The notes below the pieces were generated by a model. It was given only the letters and a program-made list of their open reading frames with translations. It searched no databases and was not told where the DNA came from. A stretch of DNA of 64,000 bases from Sphingobacterium endophyticum (GTDB taxonomy: Bacteria; Bacteroidota; Bacteroidia; Sphingobacteriales; Sphingobacteriaceae): the NCBI RefSeq assembly GCF_009733535.1, contig NZ_SMMI01000011.1:1-64000 (forward strand). Direction: 5' to 3'. This document shows positions 47,252-54,721 of this stretch, piece after piece (the stretch's first letter is position 1; the number at the start of each line of letters is the position of its first letter). Both the position numbers and the translations under genes were made by a program.

Positions 47252-47320
47252 ATTCATAATTTAGGTTAATAATTGGTTAGTTAAGGCTTGAAATCTCCCC
47301 GATTTCAAGCCTTTTTTTTA
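47252..47320 (+). ncRNA. candidate small RNA A (C-rich terminator-loop family)
   Basis: Shares with candidate B (54291) the 5' text CATAATTTAGGTT and ATAATTGGTTA, followed by a 12-bp terminator stem AAGGCTTGAAAT / ATTTCAAGCCTT (47283-47294, 47302-47313), a CTCCCCG loop and eight Ts. The stem sequence differs from B but stays fully paired. At the position of B's -7 box this copy has a poor match (TATTAGTT); an alternative is TTTG (47235-47238), 18 bp, TAATTTAG. No open frame fits. The rest of the gap (47321-47637) is AT-rich leader of the OmpA gene with nothing recognisable. Confidence 0.6.
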
Positions 47321-47637
47321 TCTAATATCAATAATTCATTGTTCAATGTTACATAGGTCTTTTTAAATAATTTTTGAGTTATGTAAACAATTAATTTCCT
47401 TCCAGCATTAAAAATATTTTATTGATTATCAATTAAAATATTATTTTTTGGCCCCTTAATTCCAATAAAACAATTTAGATTTAAAAGAAATAAAAAACTA
47501 AAAAAACTTCCTTTATGGATATATTAATCAATTATTTTCTTCATTTCCAATCTCTTCAAAAGAATAGATTTAATAAAAGGCATCTATTTTGCTAACTGTA
47601 CCATATAATAATAAGTAAATAAATAAAATCAAGCGTT

Positions 47638-48531
47638 ATGATAAAGAGAATTAGCGTACCACTACTATTAATGTCTGTAATACTGATTTCCTCATGTGGT
47701 GTTAGTAAAAAGACACATAGAGCTCTAGAGGCACAGTATAAAGAATTGGGTGACAAATATAATCAGAGTCAGTTGGATCTTGCTGAAAGTAAAACTAGAG
47801 TAAAGAGTTTGGAAGAACAATTGGAGCAGGAACGTAAAAATAATGCGGGATTAAGAGAAGCATTAGCTAAACTGCAAGGAACTCTCGATAACAGTATAAG
47901 TCAAAACACCCAAGGAAATGTTAATATTTCAAAATTGGTGGATGAAATTAATGCTTCCAATAAATACATTCAACATTTGGTAAATACCAAACAAAAAAGT
48001 GATTCACTTAATATGGTGTTGACCAACAACTTGACACGCTCTTTAAGCCGAGAAGAAATGAATGATGTTGATGTTCAAGTTTTGAAAGGTGTTGTTTATA
48101 TATCATTATCGGATAATATGCTTTACAAATCTGGTAGTTATGAAATTTCAGACCGTGCTGGCGAAACGCTTTCAAAAATTGCTAAGATTATCCAAGATTA
48201 TAAAGATTACGATGTATTAATTGAAGGTAATACAGATACAGACCCTATTTCAAAAGCTAACATTAGAAACAACTGGGATTTAAGTACCTTGAGAGCTTCT
48301 TCTGTTGTTCAAGCATTACAGAATACTTATGGTGTTGATCCGAAACGCTTAACAGCTGGTGGTCGTGGTGAATATAATCCTGTCGCAAGTAATAATACTG
48401 CTGAAGGAAAAACTAAAAACCGTAGAACTCAAATTATCATTACCCCTAAGCTAGATCAATTTATGGAATTAATTGATAAAGCTCCTGAAACTGAAAACAC
48501 TGAAACTCCAGTTGATTCAACAGGGTTTTAG
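47638..48531 (+). CDS. OmpA-family outer-membrane lipoprotein
   Basis: 297 residues. Lipobox LISSC with Cys20. Residues 27-90 are a heptad coiled coil (ALEAQYKELGDKYNQSQLDLAESKTRVKSLEEQL). The C-terminal OmpA domain, about 150-275, contains DVLIEGNTDTDPI and LSTLRASSVVQALQ...DPKRLTAGGRGEYNPVASN...KNRRTQIIITPK, the peptidoglycan (diaminopimelate) binding fold. It anchors the outer membrane to the wall. Probably single-gene unit with a long AT-rich upstream region and a strong terminator. Confidence 0.93.
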   Translation: MIKRISVPLLLMSVILISSCGVSKKTHRALEAQYKELGDKYNQSQLDLAESKTRVKSLEEQLEQERKNNAGLREALAKLQGTLDNSISQNTQGNVNISKLVDEINASNKYIQHLVNTKQKSDSLNMVLTNNLTRSLSREEMNDVDVQVLKGVVYISLSDNMLYKSGSYEISDRAGETLSKIAKIIQDYKDYDVLIEGNTDTDPISKANIRNNWDLSTLRASSVVQALQNTYGVDPKRLTAGGRGEYNPVASNNTAEGKTKNRRTQIIITPKLDQFMELIDKAPETENTETPVDSTGF

Positions 48532-48558
48532 AATTAGTCAGTAGATAAAAAATAAATA

Positions 48559-48604
48559 AAAAAAGACATAAGACATTATAATTATAATGTCTTATGTCTT
48601 TTTT
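48559..48604. terminator. bidirectional terminator built from the GACATAAGACATTA repeat
   Basis: 21-bp perfect inverted repeat (48559-48579 with 48584-48604) around AATT, with A-run/T-run ends on both sides. The arm contains GACATAAGACATTA, the unit of the tandem repeat at 1061-1125. It separates the convergent OmpA and TauE genes and serves both. Confidence 0.92.
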
Positions 48605-48608
48605 TATT

Positions 48609-49382
48609 TTACCCAAACATGAGCATGAGGGATGAAATGATTACTAAGGCCAGAATAACAATTTTAAACTCACGTTCTGGAATAATTTTTACAAGTTTAA
48701 TGCCTATATAACCGCCTAGCAAAATAAAGGGTATTGCTAAAATATTTAAGATAAGTCCTTCCCATGTTAAGTTTTTCCAGACAAGTAATTGAAGGGGAAT
48801 CTTTGAAAAGTTTAGGATCATGATAAACCATGCACCTGTAGCAACAAGGGTAACTTTTTTTAATTTTCTTGTGAGGAGGAAGATCGTAAGTGCTGGTCCA
48901 GCAGCATTTCCAATCATTGTTGAAAATCCAACCAAAAGACCAAATGATGGAGAATACCACCAATTATCCGTAAAATCTTTGCCCTCTGGATTTTGTTTTG
49001 ACTTATTCGTTCCCCAAATCATTAAGAGCACGCTGACAAAAATACATGCCCCCATAATAAATTTAAAGGTTTGGTCATCGATTAAATCTCCAACAAAGAG
49101 TCCTATAACTAATCCAATTAATGAATATGGAAGCATAGACCTTATTTCTGACCATACAAACTGTTTCCTATAATAGATTACTGCTAGGAGGTCGGCCATG
49201 CAAAGTAGGATTAAGACAATTCCGGTGGAGAATTTTGCACCAAATAACAAAGCAAACATTGGAATTGTAAAAGTACCAACATTCTGTATTCCTGTTTTGG
49301 AAACTCCAATTAGCATCGCACAAAAAAAGTACAAAACCCATGCTCCTGGAGATGGAATAAGTTCTAATGCACTATTCCACAT
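48609..49382 (-). CDS. TauE/SafE-family membrane permease
   Basis: 257 residues with about eight hydrophobic segments in two repeats. Each repeat starts with the family pattern: GVSKTGIQNVGTFTIPMFALLFGAKFSTGIVLILL in the first and GFSTMIGNAAGPALTIFLL in the second. Members export sulfite, sulfoacetate or other anionic sulfur compounds; the substrate here is not known. Its start lies 11 bp inside the end of the HAD gene upstream, so the two are translationally coupled. Confidence 0.88.
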   Translation of the reverse strand: MWNSALELIPSPGAWVLYFFCAMLIGVSKTGIQNVGTFTIPMFALLFGAKFSTGIVLILLCMADLLAVIYYRKQFVWSEIRSMLPYSLIGLVIGLFVGDLIDDQTFKFIMGACIFVSVLLMIWGTNKSKQNPEGKDFTDNWWYSPSFGLLVGFSTMIGNAAGPALTIFLLTRKLKKVTLVATGAWFIMILNFSKIPLQLLVWKNLTWEGLILNILAIPFILLGGYIGIKLVKIIPEREFKIVILALVIISSLMLMFG

Positions 49383-50040
49383 TCTCTTTAAGGAGTTCTT
49401 TTAATTTACCTATATCCATATTTTTATAGTTATCTATATAATCTAGACATTTAGGCAAATCTTCTTTTTTATGAGAACTCAATACCCCAATAACATTCAT
49501 GTTTGCATTTAATCCCGCCGTAACTCCCGAAAACGAATCTTCAAAAACAAAGCACTGATTCGGATCTATATTCAGGTTTTGTGCTGATTTCAAGTATACT
49601 TCTGGATGTGGTTTATGAAGTTGAACATTTTCTGAACCTAAGGTTGATTGGAAAAAATCTCGGATGATGATAGCATCAAGAATCAAATCCATATTTGCTC
49701 TTGGAGCAGATGTAGCTACTCCTAATTTAACATGATGATCTTTTAGGTTACTTAAAAAATCTGGTAAATAGGGGATTGGTTTCGCTTCAAGTTTATAGAT
49801 TTCTCTAAATAAACCTTCTTTCTCTTGCTCTAAGCTTAATAATTCATTGCCAACAATAGGTCTTTTAAAAAAATGCGTGAAAATATAACTATTATGCTTT
49901 CCGTACATATGTTTCTCAAATTCCTCGTCAGAATAAGGAATTTGATATTTATCGAAAAATGCTTCAAAGGCTTTGGCGTGGTAGGGATTGGTGTGGGCAA
50001 TTACACCATCCATATCGAAGATGACGGCTAATTCTTTCAT
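49372..50040 (-). CDS. HAD-superfamily hydrolase, beta-phosphoglucomutase-like
   Basis: 222 residues. Motif I VIFDMDGVIAHT (Asp9, Asp11), motif II in GVATSAPRANM, Lys in LHKPHPEVYL, motif IV VFEDSFSGVTAGLNANM. Subfamily IA with helical cap. It is a second such enzyme in this window (see 18045-18656) but with the FDMDGV start usual for phosphoglucomutase-type members. The substrate is open. An exact -7 box TATTTTTG (50053-50046) lies 5 bp before the ATG and a TTG 16 bp further up, so the transcript may start at the ATG itself. The downstream TauE gene overlaps it. Confidence 0.86.
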   Translation of the reverse strand: MKELAVIFDMDGVIAHTNPYHAKAFEAFFDKYQIPYSDEEFEKHMYGKHNSYIFTHFFKRPIVGNELLSLEQEKEGLFREIYKLEAKPIPYLPDFLSNLKDHHVKLGVATSAPRANMDLILDAIIIRDFFQSTLGSENVQLHKPHPEVYLKSAQNLNIDPNQCFVFEDSFSGVTAGLNANMNVIGVLSSHKKEDLPKCLDYIDNYKNMDIGKLKELLKENVE

Positions 50041-50098
50041 TCTTACAAAAATACAATTTTTCTCTATAACAATCTTTTCATAAAATGATTTGTATAAC

Positions 50099-51268
50099 CT
50101 ATTTTATTCGATCTCCCAGCATGATATAGGCCTGGTCAATAAAATTATAAAACTGTGATGATTTGTCTGTCCTTGGTTTTTTTCCAATGCCATGGCCTAA
50201 CCTAACAATAATCAGCTCATCCTCTGGGATAACAATCACGTATTGTCCAAGATGTCCATCCATATAGAAATAATCTTTTTCGTTGTATTTCCCAATCCAC
50301 CAACCATAACCATATTGAGGTGAATCCGGAAATGTATTGCTGATGGATTGCGCAATGTAGCTGGAGTCCAACAAAATTTCTCCATTCCACTTCCCATGCT
50401 GAAGGTAAAGCTTTCCAAACCTCGCAAAATCTCTGGCATTGGACGCTACACAGCAATAAGCTTTTTCAATTCCATGTTTATAGCTATCAACCTGCCATAA
50501 TGCATCATGTTCAGCTCCCATTGGTTTCCAGAAACCTGTTGACAATAATTCTGATAAAGTTTTTTTTGTTGCTCTTTCTAGTGCAATACCTAATAGTTGA
50601 GTATCTCCACTTTTATAAATAAATTGCTGACCAGGTTTTTGATCAATTGGCAACTGATCTAAGGTTCCGACGATATCCTGATCAAAATATAAACGAGTGG
50701 TAATGGAAAAAGGATCATAATATTTTTCTTCCCATTTCATGCCGGAACTCATAGATACTAGATCAACCAATTTCAATGAATCAGCATAGTGACCAACTAT
50801 TTCTGGAACGAAATCTTTTACCTTTTGCTGAAGACTTTTCACATCCCCATTCTGAATAGCTTGCCCCAATAATGCAGCAACCATACTTTTTGCCATTGAA
50901 AATGAATTGGACTTTGAAGAATCTGAATACCCATCATAATATTCTTCAAACCATAGACTGTCTTGATGGATGATTAGATAAGCGACTGATTTTGAATTTC
51001 TGTGAATACTTTTTAAGCTGTCTGTTATGGCTACCTGATTATATTCATTGGATTTATTCCATGGTTGAGGATTTCCTGCAGATATGGTATGATTATCAAA
51101 AAAACGGTAATCATCTAAATAGGCCGTTTTATGACCATGTAGGTAGGTAACATATACTCCTTTTAATAAAAAGTCTTTACCTGTTGCATAAAGATAAATG
51201 ACGGCAATGAGTAGGATGGAGGCAAGGGAAATTCCTAACCACTTGAAAAACTTTAATAGGTGTCGCAT
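50099..51268 (-). CDS. serine hydrolase of the beta-lactamase (class C-like) family
   Basis: 389 residues. One N-terminal membrane anchor (WLGISLASILLIAVIYLYATG, about 10-30), then a beta-lactamase-fold domain. The nucleophile motif SMAK is Ser124-Lys127, and the third motif region is HLGQYVIVIPE (HxG in place of KTG, as in class C-like esterases). The conserved blocks DLVSMSSGMKWEEKYYDP and YGYGWWIG are typical of hydrolases acting on D-amino-acid peptides or esters. It need not confer beta-lactam resistance. Single gene, envelope-facing. The substrate is unknown. Confidence 0.86.
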   Translation of the reverse strand: MRHLLKFFKWLGISLASILLIAVIYLYATGKDFLLKGVYVTYLHGHKTAYLDDYRFFDNHTISAGNPQPWNKSNEYNQVAITDSLKSIHRNSKSVAYLIIHQDSLWFEEYYDGYSDSSKSNSFSMAKSMVAALLGQAIQNGDVKSLQQKVKDFVPEIVGHYADSLKLVDLVSMSSGMKWEEKYYDPFSITTRLYFDQDIVGTLDQLPIDQKPGQQFIYKSGDTQLLGIALERATKKTLSELLSTGFWKPMGAEHDALWQVDSYKHGIEKAYCCVASNARDFARFGKLYLQHGKWNGEILLDSSYIAQSISNTFPDSPQYGYGWWIGKYNEKDYFYMDGHLGQYVIVIPEDELIIVRLGHGIGKKPRTDKSSQFYNFIDQAYIMLGDRIK

Positions 51269-51320
51269 ATTATTGGTTTTGATCTTTATTAAAGTTATTA
51301 AGAATAAAATTGATCAGCAA

Positions 51321-52124
51321 TTATTTCAATTTTTTAGCTTCATTCCAATATACATCCATTTCCTCCAGAGTCATGTCTTTTAAAACTAAGCCTTTCTCCT
51401 TAGCTTTATTTTCAAGATAAGTAAATCGATGAATAAACTTTTTGTTCGTTTTTTCTAAGGCATTTTCTGGGTTAATTCCTAAATGTCTTCCATAATTGAT
51501 TAAAGAAAATAATAGATCGCCAAACTCCTGTTCGGCTTTTTCAGTATTTATAAGATCACTATCTAAATCAAACTCAGCCTTAAATTCAGCTAATTCCTCC
51601 TCAACTTTTTTCCAAACCTCTTTTTTGTCCTCCCAATCAAATCCAACCCCACGTACTTTATCTTGAATCCTATATGCTTTTACTAAGGCAGGTAGGCTTT
51701 GTGGAACACCTTGTAAAACAGAGCTGTTGCCTTCTTTTAATTTAATGCTTTCCCAGTTTTGCTTCACTTCTTCATCGTCCTTCACTTCAATGTCTCCATA
51801 AATATGGGGATGCCGATTTATTAACTTATCGCAAACAGAATTTAAAACATCAATAATGTTGAATTTTTCTTCTTCTTCAGCAATCTTTGCGTAAAAGACC
51901 AAATGCATTAAGATGTCACCTAATTCTTTTTTAATTTCCTGATAGTCTTTTTCAAGAATGGCATCCGTTAGCTCATATAATTCTTCAATTGTTAAATGCC
52001 TTAATGATTCCATTGTTTGTTTCCTGTCCCATGGACATTCAATTCTTAAGGTATTCAATACCTCTATTAACCTTTCAAATGCTTCTGCTGCTGAATGCTT
52101 GATGGGAGGTGGAGTATGCGCCAT
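51321..52124 (-). CDS. mazG: nucleoside triphosphate pyrophosphohydrolase MazG
   Basis: 267 residues. Two MazG all-alpha NTP-pyrophosphatase domains: the first around CPWDRKQTMESLRHLTIEELYELTDAILEKDYQEIKKELGDILMHLVFY (EExxE...ExxD metal site), the second around WKKVEEELAEFKAE...EQEFGDLLFSLINYGRHLGINPENALEKTNKKFIHRF. Hydrolyses (d)NTPs to NMP and pyrophosphate, clearing abnormal nucleotides and limiting ppGpp responses. An exact -7 box (TAACTTTG, 52161-52154, minus strand) lies 29 bp before the start. No MazE/MazF toxin-antitoxin genes are adjacent. Confidence 0.93.
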   Translation of the reverse strand: MAHTPPPIKHSAAEAFERLIEVLNTLRIECPWDRKQTMESLRHLTIEELYELTDAILEKDYQEIKKELGDILMHLVFYAKIAEEEEKFNIIDVLNSVCDKLINRHPHIYGDIEVKDDEEVKQNWESIKLKEGNSSVLQGVPQSLPALVKAYRIQDKVRGVGFDWEDKKEVWKKVEEELAEFKAEFDLDSDLINTEKAEQEFGDLLFSLINYGRHLGINPENALEKTNKKFIHRFTYLENKAKEKGLVLKDMTLEEMDVYWNEAKKLK

Positions 52125-52195
52125 AAAATTATTTTTTTATCCTAAACAATAGCCAAAGTTATGTGTTTTATAATAAATGAATGTAAGGAAATACT

Positions 52196-52501
52196 ATGGA
52201 TAAAACATTTAAATATGCAACAGTAACAGAAGCTTTGGACAATCTCGCGAATAAAGGATACACCATTGATTATAATGTCGAATTTGATGGATTGTTAAAT
52301 GAAGCTGCAGTCTATGAAATTGATGTTTTATATCGTTATGAAGGTGAATCTGATCCTGCTGATGAATCTTCAGTTTATGGGATTAGAAATACTAAAACCG
52401 ATGAAAAGGGCGTTTTTGTTGCCGGAAACCTTTCATTAATAGAAGGTAAAAAGAGAGATATTATTTTAGATTTAGAAATGAAATACAATCAGAAGCAATA
52501 A
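52196..52501 (+). CDS. small conserved protein of unknown function
   Basis: 101 residues, soluble, acidic. The opening MDKTFKYATVTEALDNLANKGYTIDYNVEFD resembles a short Bacteroidota family that databases have sometimes labelled phosphoribosylpyrophosphate synthetase; the length and sequence do not support that enzyme, and no PRPP-binding motif is present. Alternating strand text (AAVYEIDVLYRYEG, SVYGIRNTKTDEKGVFVAGNLSLI) suggests a small alpha/beta domain. It is divergent from mazG and ends before a terminator, as a single-gene unit. Confidence 0.72.
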   Translation: MDKTFKYATVTEALDNLANKGYTIDYNVEFDGLLNEAAVYEIDVLYRYEGESDPADESSVYGIRNTKTDEKGVFVAGNLSLIEGKKRDIILDLEMKYNQKQ

Positions 52502-52522
52502 AAGTTTCTGTTGATTAACATG

Positions 52523-52554
52523 AAGCCCGGGATTTTCTCGGGCTTTGTTTTTTT
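52523..52554 (+). terminator. terminator after the small conserved protein
   Basis: 7-bp stem AAGCCCG / CGGGCTT with a 9-nt loop, followed by TTGTTTTTTT. Confidence 0.88.
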
Positions 52555-52599
52555 AATGTCCTATTTCAACAGGAAAGATAATCATTGCTATATCTTACG

Positions 52600-52607
52600 T
52601 ACTTTTG
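52600..52607 (+). promoter_or_regulatory. -7 box of oxyR
   Basis: TACTTTTG is an exact TAnnTTTG box, 19 bp before the ATG at 52627. It lies inside the upstream extension of the reading frame, which supports the shorter start. No clear -33 TTTG is present, as may be expected for a regulated promoter. Confidence 0.55.
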
Positions 52608-52626
52608 TATAGTTAAAATTTATAGT

Positions 52627-53568
52627 ATGACCCTAGTTCAATTAGAATATATCATTGCCGTTGATACATATAGAAGTTTTGTTGCAGCTGCAGAAAAATG
52701 TTTTGTTACTCAACCTACTTTAAGTATGCAAATTCAAAAGTTGGAAGAATCATTAGGTGTAAAAATTTTTGACAGAAGTAGACAGCCTGTTGTTCCAACT
52801 GAAATCGGTGAAAAAATCATTGAACAAGCTAGGACAATTTTGACTGAAAGCAAAAAAATTCCTGAAATCCTGCAATCGGAGAGAGGTGAATTATCAGGGG
52901 AGTTAAAAATTGGTGTGATTCCAACTGTGGCACCTTATTTATTGCCTAATGTAATATCAAATTTCATGAAGAAATACAATAAGATTAAACTTCAGATTTG
53001 GGAATATACTACTGAGCAAATAATCCAGGAAATGAAACAAGGTACTTTAGATTGTGGTATCCTGTCAACTCCCTTGCATGATCCTTCTATTCAGGAAATC
53101 CCCCTTTTTTATGAAACATTCGTCGCGTATGTTTCTGAAAGGAGCAATGTCTTTGAAAAAAAGATGATTAGTACTGAAGACATCTCTGATGAAAAACTTT
53201 GGTTATTAAATGAAGGGCATTGTATGCGCGGTCAAGTGTTGAATATTTGTAATTATAAACACAATCAATCGAAGGAGGGAACTTTTGATTACAATACCGG
53301 AAGTGTCGAGACTTTAAAAAGAATGGTTGAATTGAATGGCGGATTAACAATCATGCCTGAAATGAGTATTTCAAATTATGATGAAGATCAATTGTCTCAT
53401 GTAAGGTATTTCAAATCTCCAGAACCAGTACGTGAAATAAGTCTTGTAACACCTCAAAATTACGTTAAGAAACACGCCATTAATATGCTGAAAAACGAAA
53501 TTTTAGAAGTGGTTCCTGAAAAATATAAGTCAAGAAAGAAAAAAGAAGTAATGGGCTTTTCACTTTAA
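52627..53568 (+). CDS. oxyR: peroxide-sensing LysR-type regulator OxyR
   Basis: 313 residues from ATG 52627. N-terminal winged helix-turn-helix (MTLVQLEYIIAVDTYRSFVAAAEKCFVTQPTLSMQIQKLEESLGVKIFDR), then a LysR substrate-binding domain. The redox pair is present at the same numbers as in E. coli OxyR: Cys199 and Cys208 in NEGHCMRGQVLNICNY, nine residues apart. It should therefore form the H2O2-induced disulfide and activate peroxide defence genes. No catalase or Dps gene is adjacent. The coding sequence runs into its own terminator. Confidence 0.93.
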   Translation: MTLVQLEYIIAVDTYRSFVAAAEKCFVTQPTLSMQIQKLEESLGVKIFDRSRQPVVPTEIGEKIIEQARTILTESKKIPEILQSERGELSGELKIGVIPTVAPYLLPNVISNFMKKYNKIKLQIWEYTTEQIIQEMKQGTLDCGILSTPLHDPSIQEIPLFYETFVAYVSERSNVFEKKMISTEDISDEKLWLLNEGHCMRGQVLNICNYKHNQSKEGTFDYNTGSVETLKRMVELNGGLTIMPEMSISNYDEDQLSHVRYFKSPEPVREISLVTPQNYVKKHAINMLKNEILEVVPEKYKSRKKKEVMGFSL

Positions 53569-53579
53569 AAGCCCTTTTT
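53553..53579 (+). terminator. terminator overlapping the end of oxyR
   Basis: Stem GGGCTTTT / AAAAGCCC (53553-53560, 53567-53574) with the stop codon in the loop region, followed by TTTTT. The left arm encodes the last residues (GFSL). Confidence 0.85.
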
Positions 53580-53581
53580 AT

Positions 53582-54172
53582 CTATTTTCTCAATTCCATC
53601 AGTTTATTTACATACTTTCCTAAGATATCGAATTCTAAATTTACAGTACTTCCTATTTCGATAGCCTTTAAATTGGTATTGTCTAATGTATAAGGGATGA
53701 TCGCAACTGAAAAGGTATTGATGCCAGAGTTTATTACTGTTAGGCTAATGCCATTCACCGTAATCGAACCTTTTTCAACAGTTATGTTATTTAAACTCGC
53801 ATCGTATTCAAAAGTGTAAACAACACTTCCATCTTGAGGTTCTACTGATGTACAAATGGCCGTTTGATCAACATGACCTTGCACAATATGACCATCAAGC
53901 CGTCCATCAACTTTTACGCACCTTTCTAAATTAACTATATCGTCAACTTTTAATTTTCCTAAATTACTTTTTTCCAAAGTTTCATGAATGGCTGTGACTT
54001 GGTGAACATTGCCTTCTATGCCAACTATCGTTAAACATACTCCATTATGAGATACACTTTGGTCTATTTTAAGGGCAGGGGAGATCTCAGATTCAATGAA
54101 TAAATGAATATTACTTTGTTCCGCTTCAATTTTCTTAACAGTTCCTAAAGTTTCAATAATGCCTGTAAACAT
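53582..54172 (-). CDS. ribE: riboflavin synthase alpha chain
   Basis: 196 residues. Dismutates two 6,7-dimethyl-8-ribityllumazines to riboflavin. The tandem lumazine-binding domains are clear: MFTGIIETLGTVKKIE...VSHNGVCLTIV in the first and LDGHIVQGHVDQTAICTSVE...GSITVNGISLTVI in the second. It is somewhat shorter than the 210-residue norm but both domains are complete. The symbol ribE is used; some genomes call it ribC. An exact -7 box TATATTTG (54199-54192, minus strand) lies about 19 bp upstream. There is no FMN riboswitch and no other rib gene nearby. Confidence 0.93.
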   Translation of the reverse strand: MFTGIIETLGTVKKIEAEQSNIHLFIESEISPALKIDQSVSHNGVCLTIVGIEGNVHQVTAIHETLEKSNLGKLKVDDIVNLERCVKVDGRLDGHIVQGHVDQTAICTSVEPQDGSVVYTFEYDASLNNITVEKGSITVNGISLTVINSGINTFSVAIIPYTLDNTNLKAIEIGSTVNLEFDILGKYVNKLMELRK

Positions 54173-54254
54173 AATATATCAATGATTTATTCAAATATAA
54201 GATAATCAATTTTCATACCTATTACAATGAACAAATAAAAAAATCAAAAAAAGA

Positions 54255-54286
54255 TTTGCATATGTGTAAAATGTACACTATCTTTG
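54255..54286 (+). promoter_or_regulatory. consensus promoter of small RNA B
   Basis: TTTG at 54255-54258, 20 bp, TATCTTTG at 54279-54286: an exact Bacteroidota promoter. It is followed not by a reading frame but by a short segment ending in a terminator. Confidence 0.75.
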
Positions 54287-54290
54287 TGGT

Positions 54291-54359
54291 ATCATAATTT
54301 AGGTTTATAATTGGTTATTAAAGGTTTTCATTCTCCCCGTTTGAAAACCTTTATCTTTT
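54291..54359 (+). ncRNA. candidate small RNA B (C-rich terminator-loop family)
   Basis: About 68 nt between a consensus promoter and an intrinsic terminator. The 5' half reads ATCATAATTTAGGTTTATAA and continues with TTGGTTATTA. The 3' half is an 11-bp perfect stem AAAGGTTTTCA / TGAAAACCTTT (54320-54330, 54342-54352) with a loop containing CTCCCCG, then a U-rich tail. No start codon is followed by a useful frame. It is closely similar to candidate A (47252) in primary sequence and to candidate C (54472) in layout. Confidence 0.7.
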
Positions 54360-54433
54360 AAAAAATTATCTCCCTCATTTCCAGCAAGTTAAATATTTTA
54401 TATACAGGATTACGGCTTAATTCCCTTAATAAA

Positions 54434-54466
54434 TTTGGAAGTTTCACAACTAAATATCTATCTTTG
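54434..54466 (+). promoter_or_regulatory. consensus promoter of small RNA C
   Basis: TTTG at 54434-54437, 21 bp, TATCTTTG at 54459-54466. The -7 box is identical to that of small RNA B. Confidence 0.75.
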
Positions 54467-54471
54467 TCATA

Positions 54472-54556
54472 GGTTTAGGTTGATTACCTCATAAAAGAGG
54501 TTATTTTTTAAAGCTTGAGCGATCGCCCGATTGACTCAAGCTTTATTCTTTTTATG
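54472..54556 (+). ncRNA. candidate small RNA C (C-rich terminator-loop family)
   Basis: About 80 nt starting near GGTTTAGGTT. A first small hairpin ACCTC-ATAAAA-GAGGT is followed by six Ts. Then comes the terminator stem AAAGCTTGAG / CTCAAGCTTT (54510-54519, 54535-54544) with the loop region CGATCGCCCGATTGA, and a U-rich tail. The AGGT of the conserved TTTAGGTT could instead pair with ACCT, an alternative to the first hairpin. It lies 75 bp downstream of the end of B in the same direction, and no reading frame is present. Confidence 0.65.
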
Positions 54557-54645
54557 GCAATTCTAAACCCAAAATTCCCAAATATATGTAGCTCAAATTT
54601 TCCTATAACTATAAATCATATTTTTTAAATATTTCTTAAAAGTAT

Positions 54646-54679
54646 AATGCATGCATATTATTTTATATATGCATGCATT
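54646..54679. repeat. 13-bp perfect inverted repeat (AATGCATGCATAT arms)
   Basis: AATGCATGCATAT (54646-54658) and its exact inverse (54667-54679) with an 8-nt AT loop. It lies 43 bp beyond the nhaA stop. There is no clean T-run on either strand, so it may be a weak nhaA terminator, a cruciform site or a binding site. The remaining text of the 549-bp gap is AT-rich. Confidence 0.55.
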
Positions 54680-54721
54680 CTTTTAATATATATTTAAAAA
54701 ATACGTTATAACTTATAAATT

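Noticed and set aside
50099..51268. beta-lactam resistance gene
   Set aside because: Class C-like fold and SxxK are shared with many peptidases and esterases; the HxG third motif and membrane anchor do not point to an antibiotic resistance enzyme.
51321..52124. MazG as part of a toxin-antitoxin system
   Set aside because: Its neighbours are a serine hydrolase and an unrelated small protein; no MazEF-like genes are present.
52196..52501. phosphoribosylpyrophosphate synthetase
   Set aside because: The protein is about one third of the enzyme's length and has no PRPP-binding motif; that label for this small family appears to be a misannotation.
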